Made by a program: the position numbers and the translations under genes. From contig JAFPQL010000217.1 of assembly GCA_017414145.1 (NCBI GenBank), positions 1 to 13,924 on the forward strand: a stretch of DNA of 13,924 nt, written 5' to 3'. Source of the DNA: Oscillospiraceae bacterium (GTDB lineage Bacteria; Bacillota_A; Clostridia; Oscillospirales; Ruminococcaceae). Below, piece by piece: positions 1 through 6,780 of this stretch; position 1 is the first letter of the stretch, and each line of letters starts with the position of its first letter. The notes under the pieces are model-generated. The model saw only the letters and a program-made list of their open reading frames with translations. It did no database searches and was not told the DNA's origin.

Positions 1-129
1 ATACTGCTCCAGCAGCACCGATATCTCAATGTCGTGAATATTGAGCTTGTGCTTGGCAATCAGGCTCAGAAGCAGATCCATCGGCCCCTCAAAGACCGGC
101 AGACGGAATGAAAGGCTCTGCGCCGCCAT
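1..129 (-). CDS. scpA: Segregation and condensation protein A, N-terminal part
   Basis: The first 43 codons of a minus-strand gene run off the left edge. The visible N-terminus contains PVFEGPMDLLLSLI (residues 11-24) and KLNIHDIEI (28-36) before LLEQY. This is the usual kleisin N-terminal signature of ScpA (F/L-EGPLDLLL-LI, then I-DI-I---EQY). In the family, ScpA bridges SMC heads together with ScpB and helps chromosome condensation and segregation in the cytoplasm. The ATG (129-127) overlaps the TGA of the upstream membrane protease by one base (TGATG), so the two genes are probably translationally coupled. Only the N-terminus is visible, so completeness cannot be judged; scpB would be expected further downstream, outside the window. 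Confidence 0.9.
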   Translation of the reverse strand, partial: MAAQSLSFRLPVFEGPMDLLLSLIAKHKLNIHDIEISVLLEQY

Positions 130-845
130 CAGCCGAACACCTTCGGAATCCAGTTCGTGATCGTCCAGAACAGGTCAAAGACCTGGTCGCTTAACCATGA
201 AAGCGGCCTGCCCAGAAGTCCGGTGCAGATGATCAGGATGAACACAATGTTGACGATCTGCGCATTCTGATTGAACCAGCGCTCCACCTTTGCGCTCGTG
301 AAATATCCCACGACCTTCGAGCCGTCCAGCGGCGGAATCGGAATCAGGTTAAAGAGCGCCAGTCCGATGTTGATGATGACAAAAGACTGCAGACAGAGCG
401 CAATCAGCGACGGCATATTGTTCGTGGAATTCTGCATGATAACCGATGTCACATAATTCCCGTACATATCGGAGAGCATATAAATACGCAGGGCAATCAT
501 GCCGATCAGCGCCGCAATCAGATTGCTGACCGGACCGGCAAGCGCCGTGATTGCCACACCGAAGCGCATACTGTGCTTGCGGTTGAAGCGCGTCGGGTCA
601 ATCGGAACGGGCTTTGCCCAGCCAAATCCTGTCAGCAGCAGCAGCAGCCCGCCGATCGGGTCGATGTGCGAGATCGGATTCAGCGTCATTCTGCCGCGGT
701 AGCTTGCGGTATCGTCGCCCAGCTTATGGGCGGTCCATGCGTGGGCAAATTCATGCAGCGGCAGAATCAGCAGAATGATAATCAGACGCACGAGCATGAC
801 AAGCAGATCATCCCTTGTCAGGCCGCCGGTAAACAGAAAACGCAT
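129..845 (-). CDS. Site-2 protease family (M50) zinc membrane metalloprotease
   Basis: A 238-residue polytopic membrane protein. The zinc-binding HEFAH motif lies at residues 31-35, at the end of a first hydrophobic helix (about 15-31). The third-ligand region reads NLIPIPPLDG (166-175), with D174 as the probable ligand. Other family signatures are NPISHIDPIGG (56-66) and the GPVSN segment (104-108). Further hydrophobic segments lie near 64-75, 97-120, 146-170 and 196-212. M50 proteases of this short, PDZ-less type cut transmembrane segments; the substrate cannot be told from sequence. The ATG at 845 has an AAAGGAG site upstream. The gene follows the esterase by 27 bases and overlaps the scpA start by one base. 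A short M50 gene next to scpA/scpB is a recurrent Firmicutes arrangement (family knowledge). Confidence 0.9.
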   Translation of the reverse strand: MRFLFTGGLTRDDLLVMLVRLIIILLILPLHEFAHAWTAHKLGDDTASYRGRMTLNPISHIDPIGGLLLLLTGFGWAKPVPIDPTRFNRKHSMRFGVAITALAGPVSNLIAALIGMIALRIYMLSDMYGNYVTSVIMQNSTNNMPSLIALCLQSFVIINIGLALFNLIPIPPLDGSKVVGYFTSAKVERWFNQNAQIVNIVFILIICTGLLGRPLSWLSDQVFDLFWTITNWIPKVFG

Positions 846-872
846 AAGAAAACTCCTTTCATTCTGATCCGT

Positions 873-1733
873 TCAGAGCAGGGAACGGAAAAACGCAATT
901 TCATCGTCATTGACCGTTCTGGCTTCCGCGGTTTTGATATCGCAGTGGAACACATGGCCGAGCGGGTGCGCGTCGTCGCCGTACATCCGGAAATGATACG
1001 GCACCTGCAGCCGGTCAAACACATCTGTCAGATGCTGCGGCTCATGGCGGAGAAAATCCGCGTTCGCCGTCATGACAAAGCTCGGCGGGAAATCGGGCGT
1101 CACATGATCGACGGCGTGCAGCAGCGGCAGCGCCTCGGCGCCGTGCTTTTTCGGCAGGAAATCGCGGAGACTCCGCTCCTTGTCCATGACGGTATAGAGG
1201 CCGCAGTTCAGTCCCAGTCCGCGGATGCGGATGCCCTCCGGTGCGCGGAAGCTGTATCCGGCGGCGTATCCGGGATTGGTCAGGATGCAGGCGTAGAGCG
1301 CGATGCCCAGCGCGCCGGCGGAATCGCCGACCGCAAAGAGCTCCGAGAGATTCAGCGCATACTCCGCGGCGTGTGCCTTCAGCCAGTGAAAGACCTGATT
1401 CGTGTCCTCGATCGGCGCGGGAAACCGGTGTGCAGGCGCCAGACGGTAGTTATAGTTGATGACGGCAAAGCCGCGGCGTGCGAGATCCATGCAGTAGAAC
1501 TGATAGACCTCCTTGGTGCCGTAGACCCAGCCGCCGCCGTGAAAGCTGACGATCACCGGCAGGGAGCCGGTCTGCGCCTTCGGACAGTAGAGGTCCAGAC
1601 TCTGCCATTTCGGGTCAGAGCCGTAGACAATGCCGTCATAGCGCTCGACCTGCGGCGGTGTCTTCAGACCCGCATCGCGCTGTGCGTCGCTTTTGGCACA
1701 ATGCTTGCGAAACAGATATGAACCCAGTGACAT
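873..1733 (-). CDS. Alpha/beta-hydrolase esterase (HSL/BD-FAE-like)
   Basis: A 286-residue cytoplasmic alpha/beta-hydrolase with no signal peptide or membrane helix. The oxyanion-hole motif HGGGW is at residues 65-69, followed by YRLAPAHRFPAPIED (96-110), typical of the hormone-sensitive-lipase and BD-FAE esterase groups. The nucleophile elbow GDSAG (136-140) places Ser138. Probable triad partners are D226 (in TANADFLRHE) and H260 (in LGHVF). The family hydrolyses short-chain esters or deacetylates sugar and aromatic esters; the natural substrate is unknown. The ATG at 1733 has AGGAGG at good spacing, and a near-consensus promoter sits 50 bases further up. It is first in an operon with the M50 protease and scpA. 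Fold and catalysis are secure, substrate is not. Confidence 0.88.
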   Translation of the reverse strand: MSLGSYLFRKHCAKSDAQRDAGLKTPPQVERYDGIVYGSDPKWQSLDLYCPKAQTGSLPVIVSFHGGGWVYGTKEVYQFYCMDLARRGFAVINYNYRLAPAHRFPAPIEDTNQVFHWLKAHAAEYALNLSELFAVGDSAGALGIALYACILTNPGYAAGYSFRAPEGIRIRGLGLNCGLYTVMDKERSLRDFLPKKHGAEALPLLHAVDHVTPDFPPSFVMTANADFLRHEPQHLTDVFDRLQVPYHFRMYGDDAHPLGHVFHCDIKTAEARTVNDDEIAFFRSLL

Positions 1734-1783
1734 ACAGACTCCCTCCTGTAACCTGCGGTATGATTTAGGGGGTGCTGGTTTTT

Positions 1784-1812
1784 ATTATACCATATTCTCC
1801 GGAAAAGCGCAA
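1784..1812 (-). promoter_or_regulatory. SigA-type promoter of the esterase-M50-scpA operon
   Basis: On the minus strand, TTGCGC (1812-1807) and a perfect TATAAT (1789-1784) are separated by 17 bases. TGG immediately before the -10 box makes it an extended -10. Transcription would start near 1777, about 44 bases before the esterase ATG. Confidence 0.75.
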
Positions 1813-1996
1813 TGGGCGAAACGGGAAAAATTCACAGCCGCCGGCAATCTTCACAATCCGGTGCGCTTCCCGCCTGCGAAAGCGGAGTCATCCGGCAAAA
1901 TCCGCTGTCAGCATCCGATATTTTGCGCGGCTTTTCAAGTTTGGAGCGTCATTTTTCGTGAATTCTGATAAATTTTCATAAAATTGCAAAAAGGGC
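1813..1996. other. Intergenic stretch without recognisable gene
   Basis: This stretch lies between the divergent promoters of the esterase operon and rpmB. No open frame here has a ribosome site and a family-like sequence. The part near the rpmB promoter is AT-rich (about 1951-1990); the rest is GC-rich with only short inverted repeats. I recognise no riboswitch, small RNA or operator. Confidence 0.4.
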
Positions 1997-2025
1997 TTGC
2001 TTTTTCCGGCGATATCTGTTACAAT
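1997..2025 (+). promoter_or_regulatory. SigA-type promoter of rpmB
   Basis: TTGCTT (1997-2002) and TACAAT (2020-2025) are 17 bases apart, with TGT just before the -10 box (extended -10). Transcription would begin near 2032, leaving a leader of about 30 bases with the ribosome site at 2047-2054. Confidence 0.7.
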
Positions 2026-2062
2026 AGATACTGTCCACAAGTCTGTAAAGGAGGTGCCAGCT

Positions 2063-2254
2063 ATGGCAAAATGCGAGATCTGCGGCAAGGGCGTTACATT
2101 TGGTATCAAGGTTTCTCACTCTCACCGTCGTACCAACCGTACATGGAAGCCCAATGTCCAGCGCGTGAAAGCGATCGTGAAGGGGACGCCCTGTCACATT
2201 TATGTTTGCTCCAGATGCCTGCGCTCCGGTAAAGTTGAGCGTGCAAACGGCTGA
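2063..2254 (+). CDS. rpmB: 50S ribosomal protein L28 (bL28), zinc-ribbon form
   Basis: A 63-residue protein starting MAKCEICGKG, the standard start of bacterial L28. Two CxxC pairs, C4/C7 and C49/C52, form the zinc ribbon of the C+ version of this protein. The central basic segment SHSHRRTNRTWKPNVQRVK (18-36) is the conserved rRNA-contacting part. It is a structural protein of the large ribosomal subunit. The frame is open further upstream, but AAAGGAGG (2047-2054) lies 8 bases before this ATG and the family N-terminus begins here. It is a single-gene transcription unit with its own promoter, closed by hairpins at 2273 and 2318. L28 is commonly transcribed alone in Firmicutes (family knowledge). 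Confidence 0.97.
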   Translation: MAKCEICGKGVTFGIKVSHSHRRTNRTWKPNVQRVKAIVKGTPCHIYVCSRCLRSGKVERANG

Positions 2255-2272
2255 TCTAAGATGCAAGCAGTT

Positions 2273-2301
2273 CGGGGTACCTGCCAGAAGCGGGTACCCC
2301 G
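2273..2301 (+). terminator. Hairpin downstream of rpmB, weak U-tract
   Basis: CGGGGTACC (2273-2281) pairs perfectly with GGTACCCCG (2293-2301) across an 11-base loop. It is followed by TTGATTCTGTT, only moderately T-rich. It may be a first, leaky terminator or a 3'-end stabiliser ahead of the stronger hairpin at 2325-2354. Confidence 0.5.
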
Positions 2302-2317
2302 TTGATTCTGTTCCGGC

Positions 2318-2360
2318 AAAAAACGCCTGCGGCTCCGGGAGGAAAACCGCAGGCATTTTT
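2318..2360. terminator. Bidirectional intrinsic terminator between rpmB and the GH25 gene
   Basis: GCCTGCGG (2325-2332) pairs perfectly with CCGCAGGC (2347-2354). A six-A run flanks it on the left (2318-2323) and a five-T run on the right (2356-2360). Both strands therefore show a GC-rich stem followed by a U-tract. It ends rpmB on the plus strand and the convergent lysozyme gene (stop at 2369-2371) on the minus strand. Confidence 0.85.
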
Positions 2361-2368
2361 GTATCTGT

Positions 2369-3607
2369 TCAGGAATCCAGCTTGTTCAGTCCGGCATACT
2401 TCATAATCTCCGGATAATCGCGGTAGCAGTAGTTCATATCGACCGCGCCGCTGACACCGTCCTTGCCCTCCTCGATGCCGTACTGCCACATTCCGTAGCT
2501 GCCCTCATAGGTCGGTCTGGCGACATTGTAATGCGCGACCCAGATGTCGTAGCGCTCGCGCACAGCCTGACTGACCGTATGGTTCAGGTAGAAGGACGAG
2601 CAGTAGAGCGTGGAGTAATAGCCGAGCTTTTCCATCTCGCTGCAAAAGGCGTCGATGATGGCGGATGCCTTTTCGACCGGCAGCCTGAGCTGCTTTGGTT
2701 CCTCAAAGTCAAAGGCAACCGGATATTCAAACGAACATCCCTCGATGACCTTTGCGCAGGTATGCGCCTCCACAATGGCCTCCTCCGGCGTCATCGCGTA
2801 GGAGTACCAGTACGCGCCGACCGGCAGTCCCGCCGCCTTGGCGCCCTCATAGTTTCTGCGGAACTTCTTGTCCTCCTGCTTCAGTGCCTTGCCGAAGCCC
2901 GCCCGCAGCATGACATAGTTGATATCGGAATTGGCGGCGAATGCCTCCCAGTTGATATCGCCCTGCCACTGCGAAACATCTGCGCCCTTGATCGCCGTGG
3001 AGCGTCTGGACGCCGGCGGGGGCAGCACGCGGATCTTTCCGCGCTCGGTGAGCTTTGGAAGCTGGCCCTTTTCACCGCGCAGATTGATCATATCCAGTGA
3101 AATCTGACAGACCGTACCGGGCATGGTATCCTTGTCCACCAGAAATTCCATTTCCATCATCACGCCGTTATCCGAGCAGGGGCTGATGCCGCTCGTCATA
3201 TACAGAATCGAATGATTCCGCTCGGAAACAATGGCATTCGGCGTTGCCGAGCGGAAACAGGTTTCGTCCAGCCGGACGGACTCCGCACCGTTCAAGAGCG
3301 TGAACTCCTCCGGATACCGCACCAGAAACGATGCGTTCAGACAGCCGGGGTTATCCCGCATGGAAACCTGCACCTTCACACTCCGGCCGGCGTAACACTC
3401 CGCCGAGGAGACGGAGAGCGTCAGCGGTGCGCAGGCATCCACAGAGTCCCTTTTTTCCAGGATGTAATCATAAACATTGACCACGCCGTCCCCGTTTCGG
3501 TCGCCGATTTCCGTTTCGGCGGAAACAGGAACGGACAATACGGAAGTAACAGCGAGCATCACCGCAAAAGCGGCAGCCACCCTTCGCATGAAATGCTTCC
3601 GGATCAT
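2369..3607 (-). CDS. Secreted GH25 muramidase with dockerin-like and cohesin-like modules
   Basis: A 412-residue exported protein. Residues 1-30 are a signal peptide (basic MIRKHFMRR, hydrophobic core, SVPVSA end). A single dockerin-type calcium-loop half-repeat, GDRNGDGVVNVYDYILEKR, follows at 35-53. Residues about 61-197 resemble a cohesin/carbohydrate-binding beta-sandwich (AGRSVKVQVSMRDNPG, then LVRYPEEFTLL). The catalytic GH25 domain spans about 206-405: GADVSQWQG (208-216), catalytic-type FDFE with D300 and E302, and VDMNY near 389-393. GH25 enzymes cleave the beta-1,4 MurNAc-GlcNAc bond of peptidoglycan. The frame opens six bases earlier with TTG, but AGGAGG is then only one base away; ATG at 3607 has seven-base spacing. 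It is monocistronic, between its own promoter and the bidirectional terminator. Role, remodelling the own wall or attacking competitors, is undetermined. GH25 is secure; the cohesin-like call is pattern-based. Confidence 0.9.
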   Translation of the reverse strand: MIRKHFMRRVAAAFAVMLAVTSVLSVPVSAETEIGDRNGDGVVNVYDYILEKRDSVDACAPLTLSVSSAECYAGRSVKVQVSMRDNPGCLNASFLVRYPEEFTLLNGAESVRLDETCFRSATPNAIVSERNHSILYMTSGISPCSDNGVMMEMEFLVDKDTMPGTVCQISLDMINLRGEKGQLPKLTERGKIRVLPPPASRRSTAIKGADVSQWQGDINWEAFAANSDINYVMLRAGFGKALKQEDKKFRRNYEGAKAAGLPVGAYWYSYAMTPEEAIVEAHTCAKVIEGCSFEYPVAFDFEEPKQLRLPVEKASAIIDAFCSEMEKLGYYSTLYCSSFYLNHTVSQAVRERYDIWVAHYNVARPTYEGSYGMWQYGIEEGKDGVSGAVDMNYCYRDYPEIMKYAGLNKLDS

Positions 3608-3738
3608 ACACAAACCTCCTGATGCAGTCAGACAGGCGGATTCTTCTCTTTCTATACAGAATTCGCGGCATTTTTTTACTTTGGCATTCCGGCCCCCAGC
3701 CGTTTTCCCAATTTCTGTCGCCGTCGGTTCGACTGTTC
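3608..3738 (-). other. Long 5' leader of the GH25 gene
   Basis: If the promoter at 3745-3774 is used, about 130 untranslated bases precede the ATG. Small inverted repeats are visible (CGGC/GCCG at 3692-3704, enclosed by TTGG/CCAA), but I could not match any known riboswitch consensus, including the cyclic dinucleotide classes often found near wall hydrolases. AGGAGG is at 3615-3620. Confidence 0.35.
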
Positions 3739-3744
3739 TTTATC

Positions 3745-3774
3745 ATTTTACCATAATCCGCTGACATATTGCAA
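3745..3774 (-). promoter_or_regulatory. Promoter of the GH25 gene
   Basis: On the minus strand, TTGCAA (3774-3769) and TAAAAT (3750-3745) are 18 bases apart, with TGG before the -10 box (extended -10). It faces away from the tRNA promoter at 3871-3899. The -35 box lies within one of two TTGCAAGT copies. Confidence 0.6.
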
Positions 3775-3789
3775 GTGTTTTTTGCAAGT
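3769..3789. repeat. Direct repeat TTGCAAGT x2 over the GH25 -35 box
   Basis: TTGCAAGT occurs at 3769-3776 and again at 3782-3789, with a 13-base period. The first copy covers the -35 box of the GH25 promoter. It could be an activator or repressor site, or simply AT-rich upstream sequence. No regulator is identified. Confidence 0.4.
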
Positions 3790-3870
3790 TTATCTATGTG
3801 CCAAAATTTAAGTTATGGGATTTATGCAATATATACAAAACGACAAAAATGGGATTTTTTCATTTTCTGC

Positions 3871-3899
3871 TTGACTTTTACGGCGGATTGATGTATAAT
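3871..3899 (+). promoter_or_regulatory. Promoter of tRNA-Thr
   Basis: TTGACT (3871-3876) and a perfect TATAAT (3894-3899) are separated by 17 bases, close to the consensus sigma-A promoter. This fits a strong stable-RNA promoter. The start point would be near 3906, about 30 bases before the mature tRNA. Confidence 0.85.
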
Positions 3900-3935
3900 A
3901 ATAAGGCAGTTGTGAAGCAAAACTGCGCAGAATAT

Positions 3936-4008
3936 GCTGTTTTAGCTCAGTTGGTAGAGCACATCCTTGGTAAGGATGAGGTCGCTGGTTCAAATCCAGT
4001 AAACAGCT
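3936..4008 (+). tRNA. tRNA-Thr (anticodon GGT)
   Basis: All arms of a standard 73-base tRNA can be drawn. The acceptor GCTGTTT (3936-3942) pairs with AAACAGC (4001-4007), followed by discriminator T. The D arm is GCTC/GAGC with GG in the loop. The anticodon stem CATCC/GGATG has loop TTGGTAA, giving anticodon GGT (3969-3971), which reads ACC and ACT. The variable loop has five bases, and the T arm has loop TTCAAAT with one G-U pair at its base. The 3' CCA is not encoded. It is a single-gene unit with its own promoter and terminator. Confidence 0.96.
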
Positions 4009-4010
4009 TG

Positions 4011-4038
4011 AAACCCGCATCTCAGGATGCGGGTTTTT
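4011..4038 (+). terminator. Intrinsic terminator of tRNA-Thr
   Basis: AAACCCGCATC (4011-4021) pairs perfectly with GATGCGGGTTT (4026-4036) around a TCAG tetraloop, and the T-run extends to 4038. It begins only three bases after the mature tRNA end. Confidence 0.92.
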
Positions 4039-4082
4039 CATTTTGATACGGTTTTCAAAAGCATCATGCGGTCAGGCCGCAC

Positions 4083-4122
4083 AAAATACCGGCGCTGCCA
4101 GATTTTCACTGGCGGCGCCGGT
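4083..4122 (-). terminator. Terminator of the DUF1385-prmC-recA-recX-rimO-pgsA run
   Basis: Positions 4088-4101 pair with 4109-4122 over 14 base pairs, with one G-U, around a seven-base loop. On the minus strand the stem is followed by ATTTT then GT, a short U-tract. It lies 56 bases past the pgsA stop, so it most likely ends that operon. Confidence 0.75.
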
Positions 4123-4178
4123 TTCATCAGAATCATGCATCGCGCAGAGCGCTTCAGATCAACGGCTGCCCGCCGTCC

Positions 4179-4763
4179 TTACTGATTCGGGTTGATGTCC
4201 TTCCAGTAATGCACCAGATATTCCGTCCCCGACCAGACCGTCAGCAGCGCCGCAATCCAGAACAAAACCTGTAATCCGATCTCCGTGAACGAGTACACAC
4301 CCTGCGGAATCTTCAGCCCGAAGCTGTCGAAGTCCAGACGGAACGACCAGTACACCATCGCCGCAATCAGCGCGACCATCGTGAATGCCGTCTTTAATTT
4401 GCCCGCAAATCCTGCCGGCACAACCGTCCCCTTTCCGGCGACAACCAGCCGCAGCGCCGATACCATGAATTCCCGCGTCACGATCAGCAGAAACACGACG
4501 ATGTTCAGCTGGTGCCGCTCCAGCAGGCAGGCCAGTGCCGTCACAACCAGCACCTTGTCCGCCAGCGGGTCCAGAAATTTGCCGAAATCAGTCACCTGAT
4601 TGCGCTTGCGCGCCAGCTTGCCGTCTACCGCATCCGTGATTGCCGCAACAACAAACACCAGCGTCGCAGCCAGCAGATGCAGCGGGAAATTCCAGTAGAA
4701 AAACAGTACGAACAGCGGCACCATCAGCACACGCGCCAGTGTCAGCTTATTGGGTGTGTTCAA
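4179..4763 (-). CDS. pgsA: CDP-diacylglycerol--glycerol-3-phosphate 3-phosphatidyltransferase
   Basis: A 194-residue membrane enzyme that makes phosphatidylglycerophosphate from CDP-diacylglycerol and glycerol-3-phosphate, the committed step to phosphatidylglycerol and cardiolipin. The N-terminus NTPNKLTLARVLMVP is typical of PgsA. The CDP-alcohol phosphotransferase motif DG..AR........G...D...D is intact at residues 47-69, with D44, D47, D65 and D69 as metal and catalytic acids. Hydrophobic segments near 10-23, 28-46, 72-82, 88-105, 123-142 and 160-178 fit the usual six helices. The start is TTG at 4763-4761. It overlaps the rimO TGA by four bases (TTGA), and an in-frame stop at 4778-4776 with no ATG or GTG between leaves no other upstream start. 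GAGGTGA in the rimO tail is the probable ribosome site. Confidence 0.95.
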   Translation of the reverse strand: MNTPNKLTLARVLMVPLFVLFFYWNFPLHLLAATLVFVVAAITDAVDGKLARKRNQVTDFGKFLDPLADKVLVVTALACLLERHQLNIVVFLLIVTREFMVSALRLVVAGKGTVVPAGFAGKLKTAFTMVALIAAMVYWSFRLDFDSFGLKIPQGVYSFTEIGLQVLFWIAALLTVWSGTEYLVHYWKDINPNQ

Positions 4764-6091
4764 AGCCCGATCACCTCACCAATCAAATCATAATCTGCCG
4801 TGTCTTTGATTTTCACGGTCAGATACTGCCCGATGCGGAAGCCCTCCGCAGACGCGCCCGGAATCCAGAGCGTCCCGTCGATATCCGGTGCCTCCGCCGC
4901 GGTTCTGCCATACCAGCACTGCCGCGCTTCATCATAGCCCTCGATCACGGCCTCGCAGACCGTTCCGACCCGTGCCGCGTTCAGACGGAACGCGATCTGC
5001 GCCTGCTGCTCCATGAGAATCTGCGCACGGTGCTGCCGCAGCTCCGGATCAATCTGATCGGGCATCCGTGCGGCAACCGTCCCCTCCTCCTCGGAGTACG
5101 CAAAGCAGCCGAGCCGGTCAAAGCCGATCTCCTGCACGAATTCGCACAGCTCCGTGAATGCAGCCTCCGTCTCGCCGGGGAAGCCCGTCAGCAGCGTCGT
5201 CCGCAGCGTGATGCCGGGAATTTCCGCACGGAGCTTTGCAAACAGCGCCCGCATCGAGTCCGCATCACATTTGCGGCGCATCGCCTTCAGCACATCGCGG
5301 TTGCAGTGCTGAACCGGAATGTCGAGATACTTGACGATCTTGTCCTCCCGCGCCATGACCGCGATCAGCGCGTCCGAAACACGCTCCGGATAACAGTACA
5401 GCACCCGGATCCAGTGCAGCCCGTCAATCCGGCAGAGCTCCGTCAGGAGTTCCGGCAGCAGCGGTTTGCCGCAGAGGTCCTCGCCGTACCGTGCGGTGTC
5501 CTGCGCGATGACCGCAAGCTCCGTCACGCCGTCCGCCGCCAGCCGCCGTGCCTCGTCCAGCACATCCTGCATCGGGACGGAGCGGAATTTTCCGCGGATT
5601 GCGGGGATTGCACAGTAGGTACATCCGTTGGAGCAGCCCTCCGCAATTTTGAGATTTGCAAAAAACGGCAGCGTGGCCAGCACGCGCCCGCCGGTCAGCG
5701 GCATATCGCATTTCGGCGCAAACCGTGTCACGCGTTCGCCTGCTGTCAGCCGGTCCAGCACCGCACAGATGTCCTTCTGGTCGCCGATGCCGATGACGGC
5801 ATCCGCTTCGGGAAACTGCTCCGCGACCTCATCCCGGTAGCGCTCGGCGAGACAGCCCGTTACGACCAGATACCGGAGCGTCCCCTGCCCCTTGGCCGCC
5901 ACAAGCTGCAAAATCTCGTCAATGGCCTCCTCCTTTGCCGGCTGAATGAAGCCGCAGGTATTGACGATGGCAATCTCCGCCTCAGACGGATCCGCCGTCA
6001 GGGTATAGCCGCCCTCTCGGAGCAGATAGAGCATCCGCTCGGAATCGACCAGATTCTTGGAACAGCCAAGAGAAACGATGCTGACCTTCAT
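4760..6091 (-). CDS. rimO: Ribosomal protein uS12 (S12) methylthiotransferase
   Basis: A 443-residue radical-SAM enzyme that attaches a methylthio group to a conserved aspartate of ribosomal protein S12. The N-terminal methylthiotransferase domain carries the second-cluster cysteines C10 (SLGCSKNLVDSE), C46 (NTCGFI) and C80 (TGCLAER). The radical-SAM motif CxxxCxxC is C153, C157, C160, followed by AIPAIRGKFRS. YLDIPVQH favours RimO over the tRNA enzyme MiaB. A TRAM-like C-terminal segment (about 370-440) completes the family layout, and length is normal. The frame opens earlier with TTG at 6109, but the family N-terminus MKVSIVSLGC begins at ATG 6091, with GGAGG five bases upstream. The gene is 44 bases after recX and overlaps pgsA by four bases. 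Confidence 0.95.
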   Translation of the reverse strand: MKVSIVSLGCSKNLVDSERMLYLLREGGYTLTADPSEAEIAIVNTCGFIQPAKEEAIDEILQLVAAKGQGTLRYLVVTGCLAERYRDEVAEQFPEADAVIGIGDQKDICAVLDRLTAGERVTRFAPKCDMPLTGGRVLATLPFFANLKIAEGCSNGCTYCAIPAIRGKFRSVPMQDVLDEARRLAADGVTELAVIAQDTARYGEDLCGKPLLPELLTELCRIDGLHWIRVLYCYPERVSDALIAVMAREDKIVKYLDIPVQHCNRDVLKAMRRKCDADSMRALFAKLRAEIPGITLRTTLLTGFPGETEAAFTELCEFVQEIGFDRLGCFAYSEEEGTVAARMPDQIDPELRQHRAQILMEQQAQIAFRLNAARVGTVCEAVIEGYDEARQCWYGRTAAEAPDIDGTLWIPGASAEGFRIGQYLTVKIKDTADYDLIGEVIGL

Positions 6092-6135
6092 GCCTGCCTC
6101 CGGTACCAAAACTGTCCCCGCATTCCGCGGGGGAA

Positions 6136-6774
6136 TTATTCCGTCTCCTGCGCCGCAAAGTAATCTTCGAGCGCATAGCGGATCTGCTGATAGGTAAAGC
6201 CGCGCCGGACGAGCGAGGCCGTGACCTTGTCGGTCATCTTCCGGTCGTCCGGGTCGGTGAGATACCTTGCGTATTTTTTTTGCAGCAGCGTGAGAAGCTG
6301 CTCTGAAATGCGCTCCGGCTCGTCGTACGGTCCGAGCGCGTCGTCGATGTCCGTCTGCGAAAGCCCCTTGTGCCGCATTTCATATGCCGCACGGCGGATG
6401 CCGTACTGCTTCCCCTCGACATACTGCCTTGCAAGCTGCTCCGCATACTGCGCATCATTCACGAGGCCGAGCCGCACCAGCCTCTGCAGCGCCCGCAGCA
6501 CGGCATCCTCCTGCGCGTGCTTTGCCTGCATCAGCTTTTCGTACAGTCCGCGGTAGGAAAACGCCCGCCCTTCCAGCAGATAGAGCGCATATTCAAAGGC
6601 GCGGTGCTCCGCCGCTTTGTCGGAGAGCGCCGAGAGCGCGTCCTCATCGAGCAGGTCGCCGGCTCTGAGCCCGGACTCCGCGAGCAGATCGGCGTGCAGC
6701 CAGACCGCCCGCCCGTCGTCGAGCGTCAGCTTCCACAGCTTTCCCTTTTCCCGTGTGATGTCCTCAATTCTCAT
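6136..6774 (-). CDS. recX: Regulatory protein RecX
   Basis: A 212-residue, highly helical cytoplasmic protein. The family signature includes ALYLLEGRAFSYRGLYEKL (63-81), a RecX three-helix repeat, followed by VLRALQRLVRLGLVNDAQYA. RQYVEGKQYGIRRAAYEMRHKG (116-137) marks the second repeat, and RRGFTYQQIRYALED the C-terminal one. RecX binds along RecA filaments and limits strand exchange. Immediate placement after recA supports the call: the ATG at 6774 is six bases past the recA stop with no strong ribosome site, implying coupling. The N-terminal 50 residues (KLWKLTLDDGRAVWLHADLL) match the small beta domain seen in many Firmicutes RecX proteins. Identity is based on motif and neighbourhood. 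Confidence 0.9.
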   Translation of the reverse strand: MRIEDITREKGKLWKLTLDDGRAVWLHADLLAESGLRAGDLLDEDALSALSDKAAEHRAFEYALYLLEGRAFSYRGLYEKLMQAKHAQEDAVLRALQRLVRLGLVNDAQYAEQLARQYVEGKQYGIRRAAYEMRHKGLSQTDIDDALGPYDEPERISEQLLTLLQKKYARYLTDPDDRKMTDKVTASLVRRGFTYQQIRYALEDYFAAQETE

Positions 6775-6780
6775 GGGCGA

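Noticed and set aside
573..1721. A 382-residue plus-strand open frame opposite the M50 protease and esterase genes
   Set aside because: Both minus-strand genes carry intact catalytic motifs and ribosome sites; the antisense frame has none.
3608..3738. Possible cyclic dinucleotide riboswitch in the GH25 leader
   Set aside because: The conserved cores I know for the c-di-GMP and c-di-AMP classes could not be aligned to this leader.
3808..4046. Short open frames on both strands across the tRNA region
   Set aside because: They overlap a complete tRNA with its promoter and terminator and have no coding signals.
4640..6163. A 507-residue plus-strand open frame opposite rimO and pgsA
   Set aside because: It lies antisense to two secure genes, has an Arg/Gln/His-rich composition typical of a GC-rich shadow frame, and shows no family motif or ribosome site.
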